Of a stretch of DNA of 62,460 nt, positions 23,398-33,024 are shown piece by piece; positions within the stretch are counted from its first letter, which is position 1; the number at the start of each line of letters is the position of its first letter. This DNA comes from a virus: positions 1 to 62,460 of the IMG/VR virus record IMGVR_UViG_3300027852_000006, one strand, 5' to 3'. The position numbers were made by a program, and so were the translations under genes. The notes under the pieces were generated by a model. The model was given only the letters and a program-made list of their open reading frames with translations. It ran no database searches and was not told the DNA's origin.

Positions 23398-24923
23398 CTG
23401 ATTATTACGCGAATAATGCGATGATTGGCGATAGCCCACCTATGCCGATCGGGTTTAGAGAATCTAATGCTCTGTGTTCTTTTGCCGGAGCGGCCACCAC
23501 GATAACAGGCCCGGCGAGTGTGTTTACTAATGTTTCGGCGGGCGACCCACTTTACATATGCGATGTTGGCAACGGCGCGGCAATCGTTGGGATGTATCGT
23601 GTCGAGACTAAAACTGATACAGAAAACTTAGTACTCGATCGCAATGGGGCGTCTGCTGCGGCGACAGGTGTAACAGCGGCATTTGTTCCGCACGATGGGA
23701 CGGCTGAGGATGGCACATACGTGCCATCAGACCACGGACCTTTTCCATCAATCAAATACGCTCTCGATGGTCAATTGACGGCAGGTGACACTTTATGGAT
23801 TAAGGCGGGCAGCGGTTGGACGCTTGACAACATAGATCAGCAGGCAAGTACGATTGATGTCACTAGCGGCGGTGTAGTACTAAACAATACACGGGTGTCG
23901 GTCAAGGGATATTATGAGACGATAGGAGACATGTGTCCCGGTGGTGCGTATCATGGGACGCCTATGGATACTTTGCTTGATTCCTTAAGTTTGTCAATGC
24001 TCAACCCGAACGCCAAATGGGTAGACATTGACGGTGATGGGTTAGGGGACCATTTGATTGGCATTGCAGACAATAACATATTCTTTCATAACTTCTCTAT
24101 ACACGGGACGACAGGTAGCCATTATGGAATCATAACATCGTCCGCAGTTGTCGGTGGCGGTGCCATAAATTGCGTGATTGATGACGTGCATGTAGCGTTT
24201 TACTGCCCACCTTCATCGTATGGCGTCCTCTTAAAGGATTGCTCTATCGGGCTAAATATCGACGTGCGAGCAACTGGTTATTTAATCGGGATGCGAGGTA
24301 GTGGATGTCTGGTATTGAATAACATTGCCAAGGCGGTAAGCGGTCGTGCGCATTTAAGGGTGGGTAGTGCAGGGGCGGATGAAATATACGGCGGCGCTGC
24401 AATAGGTAATTTGTTTATCGGCGGCACTCACTCCCAGGGTTACGCGATAGGAGTTGTATGGAAAAATAATACCTTCTGGGACTGTGAGAACACAAGTAGT
24501 CCAGCACTGGCAGGGGCGATAAATGTTGTTGCTGGCTCTGGCGGGCAAGACCCTCTGTCTTTTGTTTTCAGTAATATCATGTCTCCCAAATATATCACGG
24601 GTTATGGAATTAAGATAGATTCGGGTAAAGGGTCTGTAAATATCAACGATAATAATCTGATGTATAGCCAGACGGCTGGAGCCGTCTTAACCAATAAATA
24701 CGGCTCCGGTGGCAACACAATCACTGATGGAACTGGAATATTGGAGGTTGACCCACATCTGTCAGAAAACGTATACGAGCCACAAAACCACTTAGTACTA
24801 AGTGGTGGCCTACCAGACATAACTGGCTCGGCCACTGGCATGGGAGCGAGATTGCCTGAGTTTATAAGAAGGTCTATTAGACGCATAAGATATCATGTGG
24901 GATCGTTTATATATAAGTGGTGA
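23394..24923 (+). CDS. Beta-helix spike/decoration protein B (tandem paralog)
   Basis: 509 residues starting MTDYYANNAMIGDSPPMPIG with GAGGTGG upstream. Closely similar to protein A over most of the length (for example LTNKYGSGGNTI near the end in both), with differences concentrated at residues about 15-45, 90-110 and 250-330. Two same-length copies suggest alternative receptor specificities or a hetero-oligomeric spike. Confidence 0.7.
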   Translation: MTDYYANNAMIGDSPPMPIGFRESNALCSFAGAATTITGPASVFTNVSAGDPLYICDVGNGAAIVGMYRVETKTDTENLVLDRNGASAAATGVTAAFVPHDGTAEDGTYVPSDHGPFPSIKYALDGQLTAGDTLWIKAGSGWTLDNIDQQASTIDVTSGGVVLNNTRVSVKGYYETIGDMCPGGAYHGTPMDTLLDSLSLSMLNPNAKWVDIDGDGLGDHLIGIADNNIFFHNFSIHGTTGSHYGIITSSAVVGGGAINCVIDDVHVAFYCPPSSYGVLLKDCSIGLNIDVRATGYLIGMRGSGCLVLNNIAKAVSGRAHLRVGSAGADEIYGGAAIGNLFIGGTHSQGYAIGVVWKNNTFWDCENTSSPALAGAINVVAGSGGQDPLSFVFSNIMSPKYITGYGIKIDSGKGSVNINDNNLMYSQTAGAVLTNKYGSGGNTITDGTGILEVDPHLSENVYEPQNHLVLSGGLPDITGSATGMGARLPEFIRRSIRRIRYHVGSFIYKW

Positions 24924-24972
24924 TAACAAAAAGCTGTCATGTCTATTTTTAGTAATGCAGAAAGGGTAAACG

Positions 24973-25236
24973 ATGGATGATTATGTAAAGGTATTTGTAA
25001 AGATTATTGGTGATGATGACGCTCACTCTATGGCGGTATCAAGGGAAGATTCTAAGGTTTTAATCCAGAAATTTGACGAGCAATTATCTTTGGTTATTAC
25101 TGGCAAGATAATAGAGTGCAGTGGTTTTCCAAAAAATGACATAATCACCAACAAAGATGTCACTGTTTTATTAAAGAAAGATTCTTTATCTTATATAGAG
25201 ATAACAGAAATAGGGATTGAAGGCGAAGAATGCTAG
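24973..25236 (+). CDS. Hypothetical protein
   Basis: 87 residues, beta-rich (VKVFVKIIGDDD, EQLSLVITGKII, DVTVLLKKDSLSYIEITEI). AAAGGG upstream. Position between spikes and portal suggests a virion or assembly role, not shown by sequence. Confidence 0.6.
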   Translation: MDDYVKVFVKIIGDDDAHSMAVSREDSKVLIQKFDEQLSLVITGKIIECSGFPKNDIITNKDVTVLLKKDSLSYIEITEIGIEGEEC

Positions 25237-25267
25237 ATAATTATTTGATATGTAAGGAAATTTAATT

Positions 25268-26101
25268 ATGAATCTTGACACACCACAAGATGCGTGGAAG
25301 GTTATGAACCAGGCGACGCAGACGGTAGCCGCTGGCATTGATGGTTCTATACTATCGTCTGCTGGTAGTACTTTAACGGTTAATGCTCCTGTATTAGCTT
25401 ATGGTTCTACCTGGGCTAATGCGGCGCAAAATCCAGCTAAGTGGCCGTCGGTGTCGAATCGCATACCAGCAGGCGAAGGTTATAATGGTATGATATTACG
25501 TTTTTTAGTTGCTGATAGTGATAATGATGAGGTAACGGCAACTATTTGGAATAGGGATGATACAAGCGGCTCTCCTTTTAATTTTTTAGTGCTTAATCCG
25601 ATCCGTGCTGGTACTGCGGTTTGTAATACTCATCCAGTAGCCAATACGGCTATTGGTAATTCTTTAATTAACCTTGCTTTTACTTCTGGTGGTACTGCCG
25701 CTGTTGTGGCAGGTGATACTATTACTGGGGCTACAAGTGGAAGCACTGCTACTGTAACTGGTGTTACGGTTACTTCTGGAACATGGTTGGGTGGTGATGC
25801 TGTAGGGATAATTTATGTTTCTTCTCCGTCTGCCGCTTTTCAATCGGAGAATCTAAATACTGGCACACAGGACAATATATGCACTATTGCTGCTGACGTT
25901 ACTTATTTTCGTTACGCGGATACAATTACAATAGCCACTAATCACTGTGAAGCAACATCGCTTGGCACCGCAGGTGACAATGGTATTATTGAAACAACTT
26001 TTGATTTGTTGGGCAATATGGATGCTTTTTGTGATTTTGATTGTGATTTAGGTAGTGGTACTGACGGCACTGACGCGATATGCTTATATAAACTCTTTTG
26101 A
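25268..26101 (+). CDS. Virion structural protein, probable head decoration
   Basis: 277 residues, S/T/G/A-rich beta protein (AGSTLTVNAPVLAYGSTW, GDTITGATSGSTATVTGVTV). The repeated TGATSG-type turns are typical of surface-exposed head or fibre proteins. No signal peptide. It lies just before the portal gene. Confidence 0.55.
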   Translation: MNLDTPQDAWKVMNQATQTVAAGIDGSILSSAGSTLTVNAPVLAYGSTWANAAQNPAKWPSVSNRIPAGEGYNGMILRFLVADSDNDEVTATIWNRDDTSGSPFNFLVLNPIRAGTAVCNTHPVANTAIGNSLINLAFTSGGTAAVVAGDTITGATSGSTATVTGVTVTSGTWLGGDAVGIIYVSSPSAAFQSENLNTGTQDNICTIAADVTYFRYADTITIATNHCEATSLGTAGDNGIIETTFDLLGNMDAFCDFDCDLGSGTDGTDAICLYKLF

Positions 26102-26112
26102 GATTTTAGTTA

Positions 26113-28194
26113 ATGAGTAAAAAGAGCAAAAAAAAGGCTTATAATCAGGATATTAAGCTCAACTGTAAAATTGACAGCATGGTGTCCGTTGGTCGTAAGC
26201 GTGTCCAGCAATTTGCTGATATGAACCGGTTGGGTGTTCGGTATATTTATGGCGATCAGATAAGCAAGAAACGTAAAAAGAACTGGGATTATCCGGTAAT
26301 CAATCGTTGTTATGCTGACATGACTCAAGAGATAGCGATATTAACTGCTAATAATCCTCGAATAGAAGTTTTACCAAGAGAAGATGGTGATATTGATGTA
26401 GCCAAGAATGCTGGAATTGCATTGAAGGGCTATTGGTCTGATGTACTCAAGATGCGGATAAAAATCATTCAGGCCGAATATGATTGTCATATAAATGGGG
26501 TAATGATAGCTAAATGGTTTTACGAGCCTAAATCTAAGTGGAATCATAAAAAAGCCGATCAAACGGGTGATGGATGGGAAGGCGAAATCAATGTAAACAT
26601 TGTGCGACCATGTTATTTTGGTTGTGACCCTGACGTTGAGTTAGCTGTTGAGATACCCACTAAGGCAAGATTTATTTTCACTGAACGCTGGGTGGATAAG
26701 CGATGGGCGGCTCATCGTTGGCCTAAATACGCCAAGTATTTGCAGGATTGTGGTGAAATAGACAAAGAGGGCAACTTTATAAGTGATGAAATAGAGGTTG
26801 ATGATACAGGTGGCGGAATAGGTGCCGACCAGATTGGTTTTGACCAGTCAACTAACGATTGGAATGGCAAAGAAAGTGATAATCTTAGCGAAGAACAATT
26901 ACAAAAAAGGCTAGCCAATGTGATATTGGGGGTGAATGATAGCGGTAAATCTGATGATTCTTCGTCAAATAATATGTCAGTAAGAGTTCAGGAGATATAT
27001 TTTCGGGATTATACCACAAAAACTGTTGAGTCATTGAAAAGTGACTGGCCTGCTGGTCAAGGTGAAGCTGAACACATATATCAACAGGATGACGACCCAA
27101 CTTATTATGATTCTACCAAGCCTAAATATGACGAAAATGACAACACTGTTGGGCATGAAGCATTTACTGGTGATTGGCCACAGAAGGAGATAAGGCCGGA
27201 ATATCAAGAACCGTTATATCCTACTGGCAGATTTGTCATCAGGTTGGGTGGTGATGTTATTGTTGAAGATAGGGCATGGGAATATGATAATTGGCCGTTT
27301 GCGGTAGCTCCATATTATCTATTGCCTCATATATGGCAGGGCGTCAATTGCGTAGAGCTTTCCCGTGGGTTCCAAGACTGGATGAATACAATTGCCAGTC
27401 ATCTGACTAATTACATCAAGTATTTTTCTGATCCTCACATATGGGTGGAAGAGGAAGCGTTAGTTAGGGACAGTGACAAGAAAAAACAAACTTTTCCTAA
27501 TTGGGCTGGTTCTATTGTACGATTCGCCAGGGGCAAGATAGGCCGTGCTATTCGACATGAACCACCTTCATTGCCACCAACATTATTTCAGATATTTGAA
27601 TTATTTAGAAGTTCTGACCAAGATTTGAAGGGTGTGCATGATGTAACCCAAGGCAAAGCGTCCACAGGAAAAAACACATTGGGCGAAATGGATATGCTCA
27701 ATCGCAATTCACGCCAGAGGCTTGCCTTGCAAGGTGCTTTTTTAGATGTATTCTTGCATCAGATTAACACCGGTATATTAGAGTTGATGCAAAGGCATTT
27801 AGACCCCGGCAAATGGATAAGATGGACTGGCGATAATGCTGATTCGGCAAAATCTTCTATTCAGTGGACGCAGGAAATGGTAGACTCTGAATTTGATGTG
27901 ATATTGGAGCCAGTTTCTACGCTTCCATACGACGAGGAACGCGAGTCAGGTAAATATAAGATGGCTTTAGATGTGGTCGGCCCGGCTATGCTGGAAGATT
28001 TTCTAAAGAAATTAAAGATTCAGAACGTACCTAAAATTATGGCTAACCATGAAATTGTTGGTCCATTGACTCAACTATTGGAAATGGCTAAACAAAGTGG
28101 CGTGGGACCTGAACAGTTACTTATTGCTGTAAAAGCTCAATTGGATCAGGTTAAGATTATGACAGAAAAAGGAGAAACTGATGGTATCGAATAA
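26113..28194 (+). CDS. Portal protein (P22-like size class)
   Basis: 693 residues. NRLGVRYIYGDQISKKRKKN, then NRCYADMTQEIAILTANNPR is the typical portal opening; ECDCHINGV-type wing segments, RFVIRLGGDVIVEDRAWEYD, then FPNWAGSIVRF and DVTQGKASTGKNTLGEMDML (the crown/tunnel region of P22-type portals) follow. It forms the dodecameric DNA entry ring and docks TerL. The C-terminal helices are short compared with P22 (no barrel), so the particle may differ. Confidence 0.85.
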   Translation: MSKKSKKKAYNQDIKLNCKIDSMVSVGRKRVQQFADMNRLGVRYIYGDQISKKRKKNWDYPVINRCYADMTQEIAILTANNPRIEVLPREDGDIDVAKNAGIALKGYWSDVLKMRIKIIQAEYDCHINGVMIAKWFYEPKSKWNHKKADQTGDGWEGEINVNIVRPCYFGCDPDVELAVEIPTKARFIFTERWVDKRWAAHRWPKYAKYLQDCGEIDKEGNFISDEIEVDDTGGGIGADQIGFDQSTNDWNGKESDNLSEEQLQKRLANVILGVNDSGKSDDSSSNNMSVRVQEIYFRDYTTKTVESLKSDWPAGQGEAEHIYQQDDDPTYYDSTKPKYDENDNTVGHEAFTGDWPQKEIRPEYQEPLYPTGRFVIRLGGDVIVEDRAWEYDNWPFAVAPYYLLPHIWQGVNCVELSRGFQDWMNTIASHLTNYIKYFSDPHIWVEEEALVRDSDKKKQTFPNWAGSIVRFARGKIGRAIRHEPPSLPPTLFQIFELFRSSDQDLKGVHDVTQGKASTGKNTLGEMDMLNRNSRQRLALQGAFLDVFLHQINTGILELMQRHLDPGKWIRWTGDNADSAKSSIQWTQEMVDSEFDVILEPVSTLPYDEERESGKYKMALDVVGPAMLEDFLKKLKIQNVPKIMANHEIVGPLTQLLEMAKQSGVGPEQLLIAVKAQLDQVKIMTEKGETDGIE

Positions 28195-28486
28195 TGGAGA
28201 TTTGAACGAACGGGAAAAGGCGTTAAAGGAAGGCCATACTTGTGGTAGTTGTTCATTTGCTGCTTTAGTGGCTATTCCAGCGATACCGCCGAATGATCAT
28301 GTAGCTACTCCGGGCAAGATAATGGCGGCGTTTTTGGTTAGTTGTATGAACAGGGACAGTCAAAAATTTACTGATGCCGTAACTGTGAACTATAGTTGTT
28401 CTTTATGGAATCAGCGGGAAAAGCAAAAGGAATCAAAAATAATCACATTGCCAAAAGGTAGTAAGCTGGCGGACAGAATACAATAA
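28181..28486 (+). CDS. Cysteine-containing hypothetical protein
   Basis: 101 residues, overlapping the portal end by 14 bp. Cysteines in HTCGSCSF, LVSCMNRDS and NYSCSLW suggest one metal site or disulfide cluster. Not recognised. AAGGAG precedes it within the portal gene. Confidence 0.55.
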   Translation: MVSNNGDLNEREKALKEGHTCGSCSFAALVAIPAIPPNDHVATPGKIMAAFLVSCMNRDSQKFTDAVTVNYSCSLWNQREKQKESKIITLPKGSKLADRIQ

Positions 28487-28500
28487 AAGGAACATACAAA

Positions 28501-28722
28501 ATGAGTCAACATGAAGATTCAATGATTAAAATAGGAAAGTATTTTGATTATTTTCTAAATCAGCAGCCAAGATTTTATGGTTCTGTGAAGATCAATTTTC
28601 AAAATGGAGTGCCAGGCAAATTTGTTAATATCGAGGGCACTGACAGTATGTCGAAAGATTCAACAGAATGTACAATTGATTCTGGCATAGATACTGATGA
28701 TAAAGGTTGTGAGTCGACATAA
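28501..28722 (+). CDS. Small hypothetical protein
   Basis: 73 residues. KYFDYFLNQQPRFYGSVKIN and FQNGVPGKFVNIE suggest a compact fold also seen as a DNA-binding-type small protein in phages; the C-terminus is acidic. AAAGGAACATACAAAATG start. It is followed by a terminator. Confidence 0.55.
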   Translation: MSQHEDSMIKIGKYFDYFLNQQPRFYGSVKINFQNGVPGKFVNIEGTDSMSKDSTECTIDSGIDTDDKGCEST

Positions 28723-28766
28723 GACCACAGTGTTATAAAATAATTAGGTATTTGGAAAAACCAAAG

Positions 28767-28801
28767 CCCTAGCCAAACTTATATTGGTTGGGGTTTTTTT
28801 T
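28767..28801 (+). terminator. Rightward intrinsic terminator
   Basis: CCCTAGCCAA, loop ACTTATA, TTGGTTGGGG, then eight Ts. It separates the portal group from the scaffold/capsid group, letting capsid genes be expressed at a different level. Confidence 0.75.
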
Positions 28802-28833
28802 GTGTATAGCCCAATATATAACTAATTGAATCA

Positions 28834-28917
28834 TTTTTGGACATGTGCTGAAATGACAATTGGTGAGTATTATTGGGATTAAACTATTTTATTGGTGTGA
28901 TTTGGACATGTGCTGAA
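28834..28917 (+). promoter_or_regulatory. Repeated TTGGACATGTGCTGAA boxes before scaffold and capsid genes
   Basis: TTGGACATGTGCTGAA occurs at 28837-28852 and 28902-28917, 65 bp apart, between a terminator and the scaffold start. A phage-specific promoter or activator site is a fair inference. Confidence 0.5.
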
Positions 28918-28940
28918 TCGCAAAAATGAAAGGATATAAA

Positions 28941-29747
28941 ATGTCTGACAAAGAAAAAGCATCTGAAGTTTTGGATCAAAAAAATGATGATGCAGGAGAT
29001 GGTGTATTAGAAGATGGCAACGTAATCGGTGATGGTGCAAAAGAAGTTGAATCTGATATTCCAGAAGCTAACTCTTCGGATGGCGACTGGGACAAGCAGC
29101 GGCAATTTCGCGATGAACTTTCAGCGGCCAATAAACGTCAGCTACAAGCCGAGCAACACATCAAAGAGTTGACCGACAAAGCTGACGCGGCCCAATCGCA
29201 GTTGGAAGAAATTAAAAGAGAAAATGCCAACAACGACGATCCTGACCTTGACGAATATGATGATATGCAAAAGCATGTCAAGAATATGACTAGCAAGTTA
29301 AGTGATCTGGAAGGACAAGTCGTAGATTCTCGTACAAAAGCTATTGAGGCTCAATCTCAATTAACTGAACTTCAAAATCAGATAATTGACAGGGAAGCCA
29401 GGGCTGAAGGCACAAGGCTGCTTAATCAGGAAATCAAAAACAATGAGAAGCGATTGGGCACCACCAAACATACCAATAAGATTTTGGATTTGGTTAATAA
29501 AGAATACGATGACAATCAAATACATCTAATGCCAGACAAACCACGAAAGGCGTGGATACAAAATACGTTAAAATTGCGGTTCACTGAAGCTGCTGAAAAA
29601 GCAGGTTCTTCTACCGCTAAAACTAAAAACGCCAATGCTCCAGTAGACACTGGTTCTGGTGGTAGCGGTCCTCCTGACGCTGAGATTACTGAAGGCAACA
29701 TAAATGATGTTGTTGCTCAAATGAAAGCCAAGTATGAGGGCGGCTAA
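28941..29747 (+). CDS. Scaffolding protein
   Basis: 268 residues from the ATG at 28941 (AAAGGAT site; an ATG at 28926 precedes it). Acidic N-terminus, a long coiled coil (residues about 55-150: KRQLQAEQHIKELTDKADAA... LSDLEGQVVDS) and a short C-terminal tail, the standard layout of head scaffolds. Directly upstream of the major capsid gene. It would be lost from the maturing head; no protease gene is near. Confidence 0.8.
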   Translation: MSDKEKASEVLDQKNDDAGDGVLEDGNVIGDGAKEVESDIPEANSSDGDWDKQRQFRDELSAANKRQLQAEQHIKELTDKADAAQSQLEEIKRENANNDDPDLDEYDDMQKHVKNMTSKLSDLEGQVVDSRTKAIEAQSQLTELQNQIIDREARAEGTRLLNQEIKNNEKRLGTTKHTNKILDLVNKEYDDNQIHLMPDKPRKAWIQNTLKLRFTEAAEKAGSSTAKTKNANAPVDTGSGGSGPPDAEITEGNINDVVAQMKAKYEGG

Positions 29748-29781
29748 TTTCTTAAAAGAAAATGAAAGGATGTGATTTTTT

Positions 29782-30915
29782 ATGGCTAGTAATTTAACTG
29801 AAGCGACCAGGGAAATGGTCGATAAAACATGGAGAAGCGCTGTAAGTTATGGCAGTCCATTGTTTACTCGTTTGATTGAACGTAAGCAAGTGATTGAAGG
29901 TGGTCTTAAATTCCAGCAATTGCTTGAAACTTCTGATATGCAATCACTTGTGCAGGAATATGGGCCCAATGACGGTCTTGTTGGTGGTTCAAAAGAATTT
30001 ATTGATAAGCCGGAGTTTGTAAGGGCTTTCATTCAAGTTCCTTTGGAAAAGAGTGTTGACGAAAGTGTCATGAATGCTCCGAAGGGCGACCATCAGTTGC
30101 TCAATATTGCCAAGAAAAATACGCAGCGTGGCATAAAGGGCGTCAAATTACAAATGATGCACCGTATGTATGGCTGTGCTACTGATACTGAAATTGACGC
30201 ATATCATACTTATATGCAGGGTCTACCGTCAGCTTTGCTGGAAAATACCACTTATGGTAGTATTGCCAGGTCTGGTACTACTACTGGTGGCTTTTGGCAA
30301 TCTGCCGATTATTCAGCATGGGACACAGCGGTCAATATTAACAAATACAATGTTAATACATGGCTTGACTCTTGCTTGGAATACTCAGAAGATCGCGGCG
30401 AATTTCTCATTGTCATGGGTAATACACTTTATAACCGGCTCAAAGGCATTTTTGAGGCATCTAACACATACACGCCAAAGGCTAATAAATCTGAACAGGG
30501 GTTTGAGTCGATGGAATTTGATGGCATAGAGATCGCCAAGTGTTATTTGCTTGATAGAATGGTTTCGACTGGTTCAACCAATAACCAGGGAAGTGTTTCT
30601 ATTTTGCATAATGGGTCCAAGACAATCAATTCCGATATAGGAGCAACTACATCCGCTGGTCTATGCGGAAATTCCTCTTATGATGGCAATCAGTATGTCT
30701 TTGTTCTTGACTTGCGAACGTGGAACTTGAGATATAGTTTTAATCCAGATGACAGTGGTAAAAGGGCTGGTGATAGTCCTTTCATCATCACTGATTATTT
30801 CGATCAATCTCAGCTTGAGGGTGGTGTTGAAAAAGCACTAGCTCGCGTTAAGTTCCGTGGCAATCTATGTTGTGACCTTCCCAATCATAATCTTATGAGA
30901 GCGAATGTCTCTTAA
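29782..30915 (+). CDS. Major capsid protein (main head)
   Basis: 377 residues. Starts MASNLTEATREMVDKTWRSA, with AFIQVPLEKSVDESVMNAPKGDHQLLNIAKKN and WNLRYSFNPDD later, a pattern seen in HK97-fold coat proteins of podovirus-like phages without a maturation protease. It follows the scaffold and precedes decoration genes. Leader AATGAAAGGATGTGATTTTT before its ATG is repeated before the next gene (30925-30944). Distinct from the DUF5309-type capsid protein at 55337-56491. Confidence 0.8.
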   Translation: MASNLTEATREMVDKTWRSAVSYGSPLFTRLIERKQVIEGGLKFQQLLETSDMQSLVQEYGPNDGLVGGSKEFIDKPEFVRAFIQVPLEKSVDESVMNAPKGDHQLLNIAKKNTQRGIKGVKLQMMHRMYGCATDTEIDAYHTYMQGLPSALLENTTYGSIARSGTTTGGFWQSADYSAWDTAVNINKYNVNTWLDSCLEYSEDRGEFLIVMGNTLYNRLKGIFEASNTYTPKANKSEQGFESMEFDGIEIAKCYLLDRMVSTGSTNNQGSVSILHNGSKTINSDIGATTSAGLCGNSSYDGNQYVFVLDLRTWNLRYSFNPDDSGKRAGDSPFIITDYFDQSQLEGGVEKALARVKFRGNLCCDLPNHNLMRANVS

Positions 30916-30944
30916 TTTTTTCTAATGAAAGGATGTGATTTCTT

Positions 30945-31553
30945 ATGGCAGAATCAACAATGGATCCTTCGACATTATTTCTTTACGATTTAGTGCCGGG
31001 GCCGATAACTTATGATTTGCCCCCAGCGGATGCTTCTGGGGATGTGTTTGGTAATGCTACTCATTGTAATGTGGCTACCGCCGCATATCAGATAGGTAAA
31101 AAAGTAGGAGTATATTCAACTGCTACAGATGGAACAACTTCTCAGCCTGGCTGGTCTGTTCTAACCTATCTGAGGTTTCAGAAGGGTGCTGACACAGACG
31201 CGGCAATTGGTGATTTGTGTTGCAAGCCTCTTAGCGCGACGGTGCCGTGGTATGATGTAACCCAGGACGGCGATTCGGCTGCTGTTAATTATGGACCATT
31301 CGCTGCAGTTGCTTGTGTCGCCATGACTGATAATTACTATGGGTGGTTCTGGACTGGTGGAGTGTGTCCGTATCAGCACGCACCAGACTTAGCGGCTGAT
31401 ACGACTTGTATTGTTTCAGCCACAGATGATGTGGCTGCTGGCGACGCCTTGGTTTTGGCAGACGCTTCAACGGCAAAGCAGTTGGGTGTTGATAATGTTG
31501 GTACTTTGACTTTACCGATTATTGGTTATGCTTTGACTGATGACGCCGAATAG
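30945..31553 (+). CDS. Head decoration protein (source of the YGWFW fragment)
   Basis: 202 residues. The C-terminus (TDDVAAGDALVLADASTAKQ ... IIGYALTDD) resembles capsid-decoration (DUF2190-like) proteins. The middle NYGPFAAVACVAMTDNYYGW is copied in two minus-strand genes at 16416-16727 and 16893-17075. Shares its leader sequence with the major capsid gene, suggesting high, coordinated expression. Confidence 0.6.
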   Translation: MAESTMDPSTLFLYDLVPGPITYDLPPADASGDVFGNATHCNVATAAYQIGKKVGVYSTATDGTTSQPGWSVLTYLRFQKGADTDAAIGDLCCKPLSATVPWYDVTQDGDSAAVNYGPFAAVACVAMTDNYYGWFWTGGVCPYQHAPDLAADTTCIVSATDDVAAGDALVLADASTAKQLGVDNVGTLTLPIIGYALTDDAE

Positions 31554-31571
31554 AAAGGTGGTATATAGATT

Positions 31572-32219
31572 ATGGCTAATTATTTCGATAATCCTATCAC
31601 CGGTTATAAGCAATATCGTGGTAAGTTCGATGGTGGTTTTATAGAACATGGAGAGTATTCGTTTACGACTACCTCGACCACCGTGTCAGTTCCAACTTAT
31701 TTCAGTAAGATTGTTGCGGTTATGATTACACCGCAGGAAACACTGGGATATAATGAAACTCTTTTTGCCGATCTTACTATTGCCACTGGAACAATCACTG
31801 TTTCACGGGTAGCGAATACTAAGTACCGTGAATTTCATTTTGCTATCGACAATGGTCAGTTTGCCAGTGATGATTTATCGGCAACTCCTTTGATGATAGC
31901 TCAATCGGCAATGACTTTGACAGCGGTAGAGGTGTATTGCGGTACAATAAATACTGGTACACCGATATTTGATCTTGGCGATGCGGTCGATGACGATGAG
32001 TATGTAGAATCTGAATCGGTGACTGGCGGCGATGGTGCTACAATTGAGTGTACTATTGACGATTCTACTGTGGCTGCTGATGACGTGCTTATTGCTCAGA
32101 CAACTGGTGGTACTGGTGGTACGCCTGCGGATTGGTGTATAAGTTTGGCTGCTACCGAAGCTGCGGGCTCTTACACGAGTGCATTAACCTTTAACTATAT
32201 GTTTGTCGGCATCTATTAA
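31572..32219 (+). CDS. Small beta structural protein, triplicate family copy 1
   Basis: 215 residues: HGEYSFTTTSTTVSVPTYFS, then KIVAVMITPQETL, an ATPLMIAQSAMTL segment and the end LTFNYMFVGIY. The same plan recurs in the two following genes. Probably decorates the head or tail. Confidence 0.6.
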   Translation: MANYFDNPITGYKQYRGKFDGGFIEHGEYSFTTTSTTVSVPTYFSKIVAVMITPQETLGYNETLFADLTIATGTITVSRVANTKYREFHFAIDNGQFASDDLSATPLMIAQSAMTLTAVEVYCGTINTGTPIFDLGDAVDDDEYVESESVTGGDGATIECTIDDSTVAADDVLIAQTTGGTGGTPADWCISLAATEAAGSYTSALTFNYMFVGIY

Positions 32220-32235
32220 GAAAGGCAGGTGTGAT

Positions 32236-32994
32236 ATGGCGGTAGATATTACCAATCACTTTGCCGGTCATATGAATGGGGTGCAGATTGAATATGGTCA
32301 AAGTTCTTTTAGCGGAACAGGGTTGACGGTGCAAGTGCCTTGTAGTTTCGGTAAAATTACAGGTTGTTTCATAACGCCTAAACAAGAGACAAACAGTGCA
32401 GAGCGTTATGTTTGCGATTTGGTTTCCGACGGTGGTGTTACGACTGTGACACGAGTGTGTGCGTTGCGGCAGGTGAGTTTTCCTATTGATAATGCTCAAT
32501 CGGAAAGCTCCAATTTGCCATTTACGCCATTGATGATTGCTCAGCGTGGCATGGTATTGTCAAATGTCAATTGGTTTCATGGCACAAGCTGGGGGCCAAG
32601 TAGTCCTTTGTTTTATCTTGGCACTTCAGCTAGCAATGGAGCCTATATCAATGGTTCTGCGATAAGTGGTGCAGCGACTAACAACACAGCGACTACATTT
32701 AGTAGTTTTGTTGCTTCCAGTATTGATGATGGAACAGTTATCGGTTTTAAGACGACTGATGGGCTTGGCCAATCCTCTACGCCGTCTGCGACTTCTACGG
32801 GCACTCCTAGTGCAACGTCAACCGGTTCTGCGTCTCCGTCATCTACCCAATCAATTACTGCATCCGCAACGGATTCGGCGACCGCTTCTGCTTCTGTACA
32901 AGCAGAGCAGCCGTCTGACTGTTTTGTTGCAGTCAATTATTTTACGCCGGAAAGTGATTTGCAGTTTAGCTATATCATTTTAGGTATATGGTGA
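32236..32994 (+). CDS. Small beta structural protein, triplicate family copy 2 with S/T-rich insert
   Basis: 252 residues from the ATG at 32236 (AAAGGCAGG site). YGQSSFSGTGLTVQVPCSFG, KITGCFITPKQ and LPFTPLMIAQRGMVL align with copy 1. Between residues about 185 and 225 is an inserted PSATSTGTPSATSTG-type low-complexity stretch, also present in the unrelated protein at 37690-39582. Ends LQFSYIILGIW. Confidence 0.6.
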   Translation: MAVDITNHFAGHMNGVQIEYGQSSFSGTGLTVQVPCSFGKITGCFITPKQETNSAERYVCDLVSDGGVTTVTRVCALRQVSFPIDNAQSESSNLPFTPLMIAQRGMVLSNVNWFHGTSWGPSSPLFYLGTSASNGAYINGSAISGAATNNTATTFSSFVASSIDDGTVIGFKTTDGLGQSSTPSATSTGTPSATSTGSASPSSTQSITASATDSATASASVQAEQPSDCFVAVNYFTPESDLQFSYIILGIW

Positions 32995-33024
32995 TAGTTA
33001 TGTTTTTTAAGTAAGGATAACATT

